Below, one piece after another: positions 53,101 through 61,830 of a stretch of 64,000 nt of DNA. The notes under the pieces are model-generated. The model did not search any database. It was not told the origin of the DNA and saw nothing but the letters and a program-made list of their open reading frames with translations. The stretch is from Rhodospirillaceae bacterium. Its GTDB lineage: Bacteria > Pseudomonadota > Alphaproteobacteria > Rhodospirillales > Casp-alpha2. The stretch's first letter is position 1. Every line of letters begins with the position of its first letter. Location of the stretch: positions 1-64,000 of the forward strand of contig PALN01000072.1 in NCBI GenBank assembly GCA_002706405.1. The letters are read 5' to 3'. The position numbers were made by a program, and so were the translations under genes.

Positions 53101-53292
53101 CCGCGCTATGCGCGGACAACCGAAGTGGCCAAAAGCCACTTAGTGCCAAATCAAATTTTTTATCGCGCCCGATAGGTGTTTTCGCTGGGTCCGGCGTATT
53201 TGCCGGACAACCCACCCTGAAATACCAAGGCATCGGATAACGCATCCACAACACCGTAGATAATCCGGTCGCTCTGCGCGCTTTTCGCGCGG
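53101..53292 (+). other. Cluster of four hairpins in long leader
   Basis: CCGCGC-TAT-GCGCGG (53101-53115), AAGTGGC-N5-GCCACTT (53123-53141), GTCCGGC-N6-GCCGGAC (53189-53208) and GCGCG-CTTTT-CGCGC (53276-53290). The first and third are each followed by GGACAACC. No open frame in 52904-53380 looks like a gene. A small RNA or a regulated 5' leader is possible. Confidence 0.45.
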
Positions 53293-53380
53293 AGGCGGAC
53301 AGTTCGCGCGTGTTCTGAGGAGCGTATTCACCCCACTTTGCGGTCTCCTTGATACGCGCCTCAATTCAAGGAGATGGAAC

Positions 53381-54349
53381 GTGATTTCCCCCTTTAAGCT
53401 CAACGCGACATTGGGCCGTAGCTATAACGCCGATCCTGACGATACCCTTAGGGCAAAGAAGGTCCTGAAAAGCCTCGGGCTGTTTGAAACTCCGTCCTAC
53501 GGCATAACCGAATTTCCGGATGCAGCCTTGTTTAAAGGCATCGAAGGTTTCCAAGAACGCCACGGTTTGCGTCGAGACGGAATCATGAAGCCGGAAGGTG
53601 AAACAGCTACAAAATTGGGCCAAGTCTTGGAAGCAAAGGAAGATCTCAAATCTCGACCGTTGCCCAATGCGCTTGGTCTAACAGCGGAGGTTGGTTCAGG
53701 CCGAGCGAACTTACCTCACGACAAGTTTTCGGCCAGCCAAGCGCTTGCCTGGGCAGGGTTTCCGCACGAACGCACGACGAGTGTTGAGGGGGGTATCCCT
53801 GAAAAGAGTCTCACGAAAGCCGTCAAACAGTTCCAGAAGTCGGCCAACTTAAAAGTCGATGGTTGGCTGCGCCCTTATGGTGAAACTGAAAACGCCTTGA
53901 ACGAAAAGCTCCAATCGAAAATTCAATCACTGAAGGCGCATTCGGGAACTCAAGGGGAATATGGCGAGCAGGAAGGTCGCCCTGCGACCACCGGTGATCA
54001 ACAGGCATTTCTTCAGACTCTTCCGTCGATCGCCTATGCCGTCGCAGAGTTTTTTGGCATTTCGCTCATGACGGCTTGGACGTGGTGGCAGTCAATGAGT
54101 TTGGAGCAGAAGGACAAAATTAAGAAACAGATATCTGGCTTTGGGGCGAACGATGGTGATGGGGATCGTGATGAACAGTGTGACTACCTTCACTACGAAG
54201 TTGATATACCGAAGTGCAATGCTGTCGGCAGAAAGTATGGAAAGGAAGCAGCTCAGCGATGCTACCATACAGCTAACAATCGTTACGCCGCCTGTCGGAA
54301 GGGTGTGCCCCTAAATCAGCTGCCGCCATTGGATGTATGGAACCATTGA
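53381..54349 (+). CDS. Protein with two peptidoglycan-binding-like repeats and Cys-containing tail
   Basis: 322 residues. Two similar segments, about 21-83 and 115-178, both end in FQ-x8-VDG/RDG-x-x-P-E/Y-GETxxxL, the PG_binding_1 pattern. A hydrophobic stretch (PSIAYAVAEFFGISLMTAWTWW, near 212-233) follows. The last 60 residues hold four Cys with CNAVGRKYGKEAAQRCYHTANNRYAACRKG, a layout seen in secreted or toxin-like C-termini. No N-terminal signal peptide. GTG start at 53381 with AAGGAG 7 bases ahead. Could be a cell-wall-targeted effector; not recognised by name. Confidence 0.7.
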   Translation: MISPFKLNATLGRSYNADPDDTLRAKKVLKSLGLFETPSYGITEFPDAALFKGIEGFQERHGLRRDGIMKPEGETATKLGQVLEAKEDLKSRPLPNALGLTAEVGSGRANLPHDKFSASQALAWAGFPHERTTSVEGGIPEKSLTKAVKQFQKSANLKVDGWLRPYGETENALNEKLQSKIQSLKAHSGTQGEYGEQEGRPATTGDQQAFLQTLPSIAYAVAEFFGISLMTAWTWWQSMSLEQKDKIKKQISGFGANDGDGDRDEQCDYLHYEVDIPKCNAVGRKYGKEAAQRCYHTANNRYAACRKGVPLNQLPPLDVWNH

Positions 54350-54642
54350 ACTCCGTCATTCTAGATTTCAAAGCCTTTGTGAAAGAGGGGGAAGAGGAAC
54401 TTGCCCCTTTTTCTCTTTTAGTTATCAAGCCGGGCTACGAAGAAGGCCGTGGTTATTTTTGCAGTGTGATCTGTACCTACCTTCGGGCGAAACCATTCCA
54501 GATATTTGGAGTAGATGAAGCCCAAGCTTGCGAGCTGTCCATCGACTTCATCCGACAGATGCTCGAGGGGCAGGCGGAACTCGTTGACGCGGATGGAAAT
54601 CCCGTCGACTTGCCTGAAATCGTTTGGGACGAGCAAGCGTAG
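54337..54642 (+). CDS. Small acidic protein overlapping the PG-binding gene
   Basis: 101 residues, strongly acidic, ending VDLPEIVWDEQA. The middle part CSVICTYLRAKPFQIFGVDEAQACELSIDFIRQML looks like a compact alpha-beta fold. It overlaps the previous gene by 13 bases, so the two are translationally coupled. Size, charge and position fit an immunity protein for the upstream product, but no family was recognised with confidence. Confidence 0.65.
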   Translation: MEPLNSVILDFKAFVKEGEEELAPFSLLVIKPGYEEGRGYFCSVICTYLRAKPFQIFGVDEAQACELSIDFIRQMLEGQAELVDADGNPVDLPEIVWDEQA

Positions 54643-54731
54643 TTCCGTCGCGACTTGACACGATCCGCGGCCGGTCTCGCGCGGCAGGTGGTGGTCCGCC
54701 TTGATCTCCACTTCCCATGAGTGGCGGTGCT

Positions 54732-55847
54732 TTAGTCCTTGGCGCGCGCCCAGGCCGGGAAAATGCCCAGCAGGTCGGCGACGGAACGCTGGCGGCCCGT
54801 GTCGATGGTGGCCGTGGCGGTCATCCCGGCGCGCAGCGGTGGGGCGTCTGAATGGGGGATCAGGCGCAGCCGCACCGGCAGGCGCTGCACCACCTTGACC
54901 CAATTGCCCGAGGCATTCTGCGGCGGCAGGATGGCGAATTCCGCCCCCGTTGCCGGCGAGATGCTTTCGACCTCCGCCTGCCAGGTCACGTCGGGATAGA
55001 TATCCAGCACGACCGTCGCCTTCTGCCCCGGGCGCACATGGGTCAACTCCGTTTCCTTGAAGTTGGCGTCGACCCAGGGCGGGGTGTCGGTGACGATGGC
55101 GAACAGGGGTTCCGCCGCCGTGATCTGCTCGCCCGCGACCAGCGGCACGGTCACGACGATCCCGCTGGCGGGGGCGGTGACGGTGGTGCGCGCCAGATCC
55201 AGCCTGGCCTCATCGAGGGCCGCCATTCGGGTCCGCACCAGGGGATGGGCGTCCACCGGCTGGTCCGGGTCGCTGCCGAGCGAGGCCTGAATGCGCTGAA
55301 TCTTCTGACGGACCAGGGTCACGCGGTCGTCGGCGGCATTGGCGTCGTTCTCCATCTCGTCGAACCGCGCGTGCGAGGTCACGCCGCGCTTGACCAGTTG
55401 GCGTTCGCGTTCCAGCCGCTTGCGGAAATAGACCGCGCGGTCCATGGCGTCACGTAATTCGACCCGCGCTTCCTTAAGGGTCGCGGCCAGGGTTTCGACC
55501 TCGCGGCGGGCGGCGTCCAGTTCGGCCTGGGCGCGCGCCACGGCCAGCTTGAAAGGCTCCGGGTCGATGCGCACCAGCACGTCGCCTTGGGTGACTTTCA
55601 TATGGGCATTGGCGCGGACCTCGATGACGCGGCCGGAGATTTCGGCTGCCAGCTTGGCGATGTCGGTCTTCACATAGGCGTTTTCGGTCGCGACATAGCG
55701 CGCTCCATGCAGCCAGAAGCCGATGGCGGCGGTTACCGCCAGCAGCGGCACCACGCCCAGCAGCACAAGGCGCCTGCGCTTCGCGGCCTTGGCCCGTTTC
55801 AGCTCTTCGTCCCCGCCCAGGGTGATGGGGCTCTGCTCATTCGGCAT
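54732..55847 (-). CDS. emrA: EmrA/HlyD-type membrane fusion protein
   Basis: A 371-residue protein with one N-terminal membrane helix (RRRLVLLGVVPLLAVTAAIGFWLHG, near 24-48), a lipoyl half-motif (GRVIEVRANAHMKVTQGDVLVRID), a long coiled-coil hairpin (near 95-200) and the second lipoyl half (TVTAPASGIVVTVPLVAGEQI). It links an inner-membrane EmrB pump to an outer channel for drug export. It overlaps marR by 11 bases. The cognate emrB lies divergently at 56419. Confidence 0.92.
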   Translation of the reverse strand: MPNEQSPITLGGDEELKRAKAAKRRRLVLLGVVPLLAVTAAIGFWLHGARYVATENAYVKTDIAKLAAEISGRVIEVRANAHMKVTQGDVLVRIDPEPFKLAVARAQAELDAARREVETLAATLKEARVELRDAMDRAVYFRKRLERERQLVKRGVTSHARFDEMENDANAADDRVTLVRQKIQRIQASLGSDPDQPVDAHPLVRTRMAALDEARLDLARTTVTAPASGIVVTVPLVAGEQITAAEPLFAIVTDTPPWVDANFKETELTHVRPGQKATVVLDIYPDVTWQAEVESISPATGAEFAILPPQNASGNWVKVVQRLPVRLRLIPHSDAPPLRAGMTATATIDTGRQRSVADLLGIFPAWARAKD

Positions 55848-56343
55848 TTATTTTCTCGAGTTCCGTCGATTGAATGGTGTCGTTGTCGCTGGCCATTTCC
55901 TGCAGCCGCTGCTTCACGTTCAACAGCAGGTCGGTCAAGGTTTCACGCTCCTTGCGGCTTAGGCCGGACAGTTCCTCTTCGACCATGGCTTCGGCGATGG
56001 GGCTGACCTCGCGATGGATGCGGCGGCCGAGCGCCGTCATGTAGATGCGCTTGATGCGCCGGTCCGTGTCATCCGGGCGGCGCTCCAGCCAGCCGAATTC
56101 CTCCAGCTTGTCGATCAGCCGGCCGGCCGAGGCCTTTTCCACCTCCAGCAGGTCGGCCAGTTCCGACTGACTGACCCCGGGCTGGTCGCAGACCCGACGC
56201 AGCGCCAGCCATTGGGTGCGGGTGAAGCCCATCTTTCGCACCCGGCGGTCGAACACCGTGCGCTGCAGGCGCGCGGCCTCCACGATCAGGAAGGCAAGGT
56301 AGCGACCCTCGGACAGGGCTCCCTGTGTGTCGATCTTAGTCAT
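55837..56343 (-). CDS. MarR-family regulator of the emr locus
   Basis: 168 residues with a winged helix: TRTQWLALRRVCDQPGVSQSELADLLEVEKASAGRLIDKLEEFGWLERRPDDTDRRIKRIYMTALGRR, residues about 42-110. MarR proteins repress efflux genes and release on ligand binding. It lies first in the emrA operon and divergent to emrB, with a perfect inverted repeat in the 75-base gap, so it likely controls both sides. Confidence 0.92.
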   Translation of the reverse strand: MTKIDTQGALSEGRYLAFLIVEAARLQRTVFDRRVRKMGFTRTQWLALRRVCDQPGVSQSELADLLEVEKASAGRLIDKLEEFGWLERRPDDTDRRIKRIYMTALGRRIHREVSPIAEAMVEEELSGLSRKERETLTDLLLNVKQRLQEMASDNDTIQSTELEKINAE

Positions 56344-56365
56344 GAAGGAATTTCCCTTGCGAAAT

Positions 56366-56383
56366 TAGTAAGTATTCTTACTA
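56366..56383. promoter_or_regulatory. MarR-type operator TAGTAAG-N4-CTTACTA
   Basis: A perfect 7-bp inverted repeat with 4-base spacer, centred 31 bases upstream of the marR start. A further TTACTA half-site is at 56408-56413 near the emrB GTG. Confidence 0.75.
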
Positions 56384-56418
56384 TTGCAATCCATACTGTC
56401 AACAGGATTACTAATTCC

Positions 56419-57960
56419 GTGACCATCGACGACGACGCGGCCGGCGCCATGCTGCCCAGACCGGAGCTCACCGCGGCGCGGCGCTGGGTGATCCTGGGCG
56501 TCATCGTGCTGAGCGTGACGCTCTATTCGACGTCGATCCTCATCGTCGCGGCGGTTCTGCCGCAGCTTCAGGGAACCATGTCGGCGACGCCCGACGAGAT
56601 CTCCTGGGCCATGACCTTCAATATCCTGGCCACGGCCGTGGCGACACCGCTGACCGGCTGGCTGGCCGGGCGGTTCGGGCGGCGCAACCTGTTGGTCGGG
56701 AGCCTGGCCCTGTTTGGCGTCGCGACCTATTTCTGCGGCGCGGCCAGTTCCCTCGAAGCGCTGATTTTCTGGCGCATCGTCCAAGGCGCCGGCGGGGCCC
56801 CGCTGTCGCCCATGGGCCAGACGGTGGTCCTGGACATCTTTCCCAAGCACCAGCACGGCATGGTCATCGGCCTGTACGGTGTCGGCGTCGTCATGGGGGC
56901 GTTCATCGGGCCGATGATCGGCGGCGTGATGGCCGAAATCTATACCTGGCGCTATGCCTTCTACATTCTCGTGCCCGTTGCCATGGGGGCGTCGGTGGCC
57001 GTGTTCTTCGCCCTGCCCCGCATGCGCCGCCAGGTGCAGGTCAAGCTGGAATGGACGGGGTTCATCCTGATTTCCCTCGCCATTGCCTGCATTCAACTGG
57101 CGCTGTCCCGCGGCCAGCGTCTCGATTGGTTCCAGTCGCCGGAAATCGTCATCGAGGTCTTCGTCGCCGTCGTCGCCTTCTACATGTTCGTGACCCATAG
57201 CCTGACCCATGACAAGCCGTTCCTGAACCTGCGCCTGTTGTTGAACCGCAACTACGCCATCGGCCTGGTCCTGGTCACGATCTACGGCATGCTGAATTTC
57301 ACGCCCATGGTCGTTTTACCGGGACTGATGCGCCAGCACATGGGCCTGCCGGACTCGCTGATCGGTTACGTCGTCGGCTCGCGCGGCATCGGCGCCATGG
57401 CCGGCTTTTTCGTGGCCAGTTTCGTCGGCCAGAAATTTCCCCGGCAGACCATCATCGCCGGCTTCCTGGCCCAGGTCGCCGTTGGGGTCTGGCTGATGAA
57501 CACGACCTTGAACACCACGCCCTTCGAGCTTGCGCTCAACGGCGTGTTGCAGGGGTTTGCCGGCGGCGTCATCTGGGTGCCGTTGACGGTGCTGACGTTC
57601 CTGACCGTGGAATCCAAGGACCTCGACGAAACGACTTCGGTCTACCATCTGCTGCGCAACATCGGCTCCAGCTTCTTCATCTCCATGACGGTGACCGAAA
57701 TCGTGCGCTCGACCCAGCGCAATTACGAATATCTGACCGAACACATCACCGACTTCAATCCGGTGCTCAAGATGCCCTGGATCATGGGCGGATGGGAGTT
57801 GGAAACGCTTGAAGGCCTATCACGCCTGTCGCGCGAAATGGGGCATCAGGCGGCCCTGATCAGTTATCTGAATGGCTTCGGGATGTTCGCCGTGGCCTCC
57901 GCCGCCGCGATCCCGTTGATCCTGTTCGTCAGCCGGGCATCCAAGAAGCCAACTCAATAG
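56419..57960 (+). CDS. emrB: EmrB/QacA (DHA2) MFS drug exporter
   Basis: About 513 residues with 14 membrane helices, the DHA2 count. It has the loop-2/3 motif GWLAGRFGRRNLL near 80 and motif C-like GAFIGPMIGGVMAEIYTWRYAFYI near 165. It exports hydrophobic drugs by proton antiport with EmrA. GTG 56419 is the first start after the operator; an ATG 30 bases on is an alternative. Divergent from marR-emrA. Confidence 0.92.
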   Translation: MTIDDDAAGAMLPRPELTAARRWVILGVIVLSVTLYSTSILIVAAVLPQLQGTMSATPDEISWAMTFNILATAVATPLTGWLAGRFGRRNLLVGSLALFGVATYFCGAASSLEALIFWRIVQGAGGAPLSPMGQTVVLDIFPKHQHGMVIGLYGVGVVMGAFIGPMIGGVMAEIYTWRYAFYILVPVAMGASVAVFFALPRMRRQVQVKLEWTGFILISLAIACIQLALSRGQRLDWFQSPEIVIEVFVAVVAFYMFVTHSLTHDKPFLNLRLLLNRNYAIGLVLVTIYGMLNFTPMVVLPGLMRQHMGLPDSLIGYVVGSRGIGAMAGFFVASFVGQKFPRQTIIAGFLAQVAVGVWLMNTTLNTTPFELALNGVLQGFAGGVIWVPLTVLTFLTVESKDLDETTSVYHLLRNIGSSFFISMTVTEIVRSTQRNYEYLTEHITDFNPVLKMPWIMGGWELETLEGLSRLSREMGHQAALISYLNGFGMFAVASAAAIPLILFVSRASKKPTQ

Positions 57961-58007
57961 GCCTGACAGGCATTCGGGCGCATCTCGCAATCGGTTGGCT
58001 CATTAAA

Positions 58008-58024
58008 TACATAATAATTATGTA
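58008..58024. promoter_or_regulatory. Palindrome TACATAAT-A-ATTATGTA
   Basis: A perfect 8-bp inverted repeat in an AT-rich gap 97 bases before the DsrE-like gene. It may be an operator. Confidence 0.4.
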
Positions 58025-58120
58025 AAAAATAATAAACCACATAAATAAATGGTTTTTTGTGTCGAGAGGCCGTGATATCGAGTGTTCAATGTTCCCCCGG
58101 AAACCCAAAGGAAAACGAAC

Positions 58121-58645
58121 ATGAGACACCTTGCATTCGCCGTTTTGGCATCTTTGGCGCTGTTGTCGCTGTCGCCGGCGTCCCATGCGGACGACACGCT
58201 GTCGCCCTATGGTACGTCGAAAACCGACCTTCATGAGTACCCGACCATCAATGCGGTGTTCGACGTGAACTACATGGATCCCAAAAGCCTCAACATTCTT
58301 TATGCCTTCGTGAAGAACACCAAAATCCCCCTGAAAGGGAAAATGGTCGTCGTGACCCATGGGCCCGAGCTGCGGGCCTTCGCGAAAGAGAATTACATCA
58401 AATACCAAGGGATGATGGACAAGATGAAGGAACTGGCCGACGACGGCGTGGAGTTCCGCATGTGCCATAACGCCCTTCGCGCGGCCGGCTTCAAGGCCGA
58501 TGACTTCCACAGCTTCGTGACTGTCGTGCCGGCGGGCTTCCCGGAGATTGCCTATCTGCAATCCCAGGGTTATGCCTACATCAACCCGCTGCCCTATCCG
58601 GTTCGCGACGTCCGCTATCTGGACCAGCCGAAGCCGAGCCAGTAA
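58121..58645 (+). CDS. Secreted DsrE/F-like protein
   Basis: 174 residues with a signal peptide cleaved near residue 24 (PASHA). The mature part has the DsrE-like fold: AVFDVNYMDPKSLNILYAFVKN, MVVVTHGPELRAF, FRMCHNALRAAGFKADDF with one Cys, and FPEIAYLQSQGYAYINP. The Cys sits where sulfur-relay relatives carry theirs. Periplasmic. Function unknown; sulfur or redox handling is possible. Confidence 0.82.
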   Translation: MRHLAFAVLASLALLSLSPASHADDTLSPYGTSKTDLHEYPTINAVFDVNYMDPKSLNILYAFVKNTKIPLKGKMVVVTHGPELRAFAKENYIKYQGMMDKMKELADDGVEFRMCHNALRAAGFKADDFHSFVTVVPAGFPEIAYLQSQGYAYINPLPYPVRDVRYLDQPKPSQ

Positions 58646-58753
58646 CCATCCGTCCGGCCCTGCCCTTCCGCCGGGCCCGGCGTCGATCGCCCGGGCCCGC
58701 GGATGGGTGCGGGCCACGGGCCGTCGCCCGCCGGACGTCGCGCGGTCGCTGTC

Positions 58754-60259
58754 CTAGCGGCTCCGCGGCGTGTCCAGATTGACGGTCACGTTCTTGCGCT
58801 GGGTGAAGCTTTCCAGCATGCCTTCCAGGGAGAACTCCCGGCCCAGGCCGCTTTGCTTGTAGCCGCCGTAGGAATGGCCCGGCACCTGGCCGCCGCCCTG
58901 GTTGACCTGAACCCAGCCGCTTTCAATGGCATGGGCCGTGCGCAGGCCTTCGCCGATGTCGTGGGTCCAGACATAGGCCGCGAGCCCATAATGGCTGTCG
59001 TTGGCCATGCGGATGACGTCGTCGGTGTCGGTCCAGCGGATCGCCACCAGGACCGGGCCGAAGATTTCCTCACGCGCCAGGCGCCAGTCGTTGGAGGCGT
59101 CGGCGAACAGGGTCGGCATGGCGAAATAACCCTCGCTGAGCGGGCCGGTTTCAGGCGGCAGTCCCCCCATGATGAGGCGCGCGTCATCGCGCTTCAGGCC
59201 TTCCTCGACATAACCGCAGACCCGGCGGAATTGCTTTTCGTTGATGATCGTGCCGACGTCGGTCGCTTCGTCCAGCGGATCGCCCATTTTCAGGGTCGCG
59301 GTTTTGGCCGCCAATTTGTCGAGGAAGGAATCGAAGATGTCGGCATGCAGGAACAGGCGCGAGCCGGCGGTGCAGGACTGGCTCTGGCGGGTGAAGCGCA
59401 TGGCGGCGATGATGCCGTCGACCACCCAATCCTCGTCCGCGTCGGGGAACACGATGGACGGGCTCTTGCCGCCCAGTTCCAGGGACACCGGCACGATCCG
59501 TTCCGCCGCCGCGCGCATCATGACCTTGCCGACTTCGGTCGATCCGGTGAACGACAGCTTGGCCACGCCCGGATGATTGGCGAGCGGCCCGCCGCATTCG
59601 GCGCCGTAACCGGTCAGCAGGTTGAGCACGCCGTCGGGCAGGAATTCCTGGCAGATGTCGGCCATCATCAGCACGCCCAAGGGCGCATCCTCGGCGGCTT
59701 TCAGGACCACCGTGTTGCCGGACACCAGCCCGGCCGCGATCTTCAGCGCGCCCAACAGAACCGGCGCGTTCCACGGAATGACGGCGCCGACCACGCCCAG
59801 GGGCTCGCGCCGGGTGTAGCTCAGGATGTTTTCGCCGAGCGGGATGGTCTCACCCTTCAACTCGCTGCCCAGGCCGCCATAATAACGGAAGATGTCGGCG
59901 GAAACCTTGGCTTCGGGCCGGGCCTGGGTGCGCAGCGCGTTGCCCGTTTCCAGGGCGATGGTGCGGGCCATTTCCTCGGCCCGGGCGTCCATGGCGTCGG
60001 CGATGCGCAGCAGGGCGCGGCCCCGTTCGCGCGGATTGGTCCGCGCCCAGTCGGGAAATGCCTTGGTGGCGGCGGCAACGGCCTTGTCCACGTCTTCCGC
60101 GCTGCCCTGCGGAACCTGGGCGACCTTGGCTCGGTTGGCGGGGTTCTCGACCGTGATGGTGGCGCCCGAGGCGGCTTCGACCCAGCGGCCGCCGATCAGC
60201 ATGCCTTTTGGTGCGTAGAAGTCCTGAGCGTTGGAAATGTTCATCAAGGCGGTCGTCAT
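58754..60259 (-). CDS. Aldehyde dehydrogenase (betaine-aldehyde type)
   Basis: A 501-residue NAD(P)-dependent ALDH. It has the cofactor-binding FTGSTEVGKVM, catalytic Glu in SLELGGKSP near 275 and catalytic Cys in QSQSCTAGSRLF near 310, then EIFGPVL near 410. It oxidises an aldehyde to the acid. Resemblance is to betaine-aldehyde/gamma-aminobutyraldehyde enzymes, but the substrate is not certain. It stands alone. Confidence 0.92.
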   Translation of the reverse strand: MTTALMNISNAQDFYAPKGMLIGGRWVEAASGATITVENPANRAKVAQVPQGSAEDVDKAVAAATKAFPDWARTNPRERGRALLRIADAMDARAEEMARTIALETGNALRTQARPEAKVSADIFRYYGGLGSELKGETIPLGENILSYTRREPLGVVGAVIPWNAPVLLGALKIAAGLVSGNTVVLKAAEDAPLGVLMMADICQEFLPDGVLNLLTGYGAECGGPLANHPGVAKLSFTGSTEVGKVMMRAAAERIVPVSLELGGKSPSIVFPDADEDWVVDGIIAAMRFTRQSQSCTAGSRLFLHADIFDSFLDKLAAKTATLKMGDPLDEATDVGTIINEKQFRRVCGYVEEGLKRDDARLIMGGLPPETGPLSEGYFAMPTLFADASNDWRLAREEIFGPVLVAIRWTDTDDVIRMANDSHYGLAAYVWTHDIGEGLRTAHAIESGWVQVNQGGGQVPGHSYGGYKQSGLGREFSLEGMLESFTQRKNVTVNLDTPRSR

Positions 60260-60393
60260 GGTCGTCTCCTGTGTGTGCGATACGGCCGCCTAAGGCGGCT
60301 CGAGTTTTGCGAACGGTATACCATAGGGGCGGGGCGCCGCCACCCACTTGGGGTATAGTCGCCCTCCCGTCACCTGTTCGGAGCCTGCTGTCC

Positions 60394-61830
60394 ATGCCCT
60401 CCATACAGCCCGTCATCGTCTGGTTCCGCCGCGACCTGCGCCTGGCCGACAATCCGGCCCTGGCCCGGGCGGCGGCCATGGGCGTGCCGGTCGTGCCGGT
60501 GTTCATCCTGGACGAAGCGACGCCCGGCCTGCGCCCGCCGGGCGGGGCGTCGCGCTGGTGGCTGCATCATTCCCTGGCTGCCTTGGACCGCGATCTGGCG
60601 GAGTTGGGGGCGCGGCTGATTCTGCGCCGAGGGCCGGCGGGGGCGGAACTCGACACCCTGATCGCGGAAACGGGCGCGGGTACGGTTCTGTGGAACCGCT
60701 GTTACGACAAGGGATCAATCGCCCGTGACGCGGACATAAAGGAAACCCTGCGGGACCGGGGCGTCGGGGCCGAAAGCTTCAACGGCGCGTTGCTGGCCGA
60801 GCCCTGGGAGATCACGACCAAGGCCGGCGGCGGCTACAAGGTCTACACCCGTTTCTGGCAGGCCTGCCGCGCGGCGGGCGACCCGCCGCCGCCTGTTTCC
60901 GCACCGGTGGCTATGGCTGCGCCGGGAACCTGGCCGCGCAGTGATGATTTGGCGGACTGGGCCCTGACGCCCCGGTCGCCCGATTGGGCGGCGGGGTTTT
61001 CCGACCATTGGCTGCCGGGTTCGGCCGGGGCGATGGACCGCCTGGCGCGCTTTCTCGACGGCGCCGTCATGGACTATGCGGATCGGCGGGATTTTCCGGC
61101 CCGGCCGGCGACCTCGGGCCTGTCGGCCCATCTGGCCTGGGGCGATATCGGACCGCGCCAGGTCTGGGCCGCCGCCGTGGGCCAGGCGCCAGCCGGCCAG
61201 GGGCGGGAGACGTTTCTCAAGGAACTGGTGTGGCGGGAATTCGCCCATCACGTGTTGTTTCATTTCCCCGACCTGGCCGAGCAGCCCATGGATGCCAAGT
61301 TCGACGCTTTTCCCTGGGCACCGGACGATGATCTGCTGACCGCCTGGCAGCGCGGCCAGACCGGCTATCCCATCGTCGATGCGGGCATGCGCGAGCTTTG
61401 GGCAACGGGCACCATGCACAACCGAGTGCGCATGGTCGCGGCCTCGTTCCTGGTCAAGCACCTGCTGCAGCCCTGGCAGGTGGGCGAGGCTTGGTTCTGG
61501 GACACCCTGGTCGACGCCGACCCCGCGTCCAATCCCTTCAACTGGCAATGGGTCGCGGGCTGCGGTGCGGATGCCGCGCCCTATTTCCGCATCTTCAATC
61601 CCACATTGCAGGGCCAGAAGTTCGACAAGGGCGGGGACTATGTGCGCCGCTGGGTGCCGGAGATCGCCGGCCTGTCCGACAAACACCTCCACAGCCCCTG
61701 GACCGCGCCGGCGGACGTTCTGGCCGAAGCGGGCGTGGTGCTGGGCCGGGACTATCCCGAACCGGTTATCGATCACAAACGGGCCCGCGAGCGGGCGTTG
61801 GCGGCATTCAAGTCACTGAAACGCGGTTAG
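60394..61830 (+). CDS. phrB: Deoxyribodipyrimidine photolyase
   Basis: A 478-residue class I CPD photolyase. The N-terminal antenna domain begins VIVWFRRDLRLADNPALARAA. The FAD domain has KVYTRFWQACRA, TSGLSAHLAWGDIGPRQVW, ELVWREFAHHVL and the terminal GYPIVDAGMRELWATGTMHNRVRMVAASFLVKHLL and WVAGCGADAAPYFRIFNP. It repairs thymine dimers with blue light. ATG 60394 is the first before the domain. It converges on prmA with a 4-base overlap. Confidence 0.95.
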   Translation: MPSIQPVIVWFRRDLRLADNPALARAAAMGVPVVPVFILDEATPGLRPPGGASRWWLHHSLAALDRDLAELGARLILRRGPAGAELDTLIAETGAGTVLWNRCYDKGSIARDADIKETLRDRGVGAESFNGALLAEPWEITTKAGGGYKVYTRFWQACRAAGDPPPPVSAPVAMAAPGTWPRSDDLADWALTPRSPDWAAGFSDHWLPGSAGAMDRLARFLDGAVMDYADRRDFPARPATSGLSAHLAWGDIGPRQVWAAAVGQAPAGQGRETFLKELVWREFAHHVLFHFPDLAEQPMDAKFDAFPWAPDDDLLTAWQRGQTGYPIVDAGMRELWATGTMHNRVRMVAASFLVKHLLQPWQVGEAWFWDTLVDADPASNPFNWQWVAGCGADAAPYFRIFNPTLQGQKFDKGGDYVRRWVPEIAGLSDKHLHSPWTAPADVLAEAGVVLGRDYPEPVIDHKRARERALAAFKSLKRG

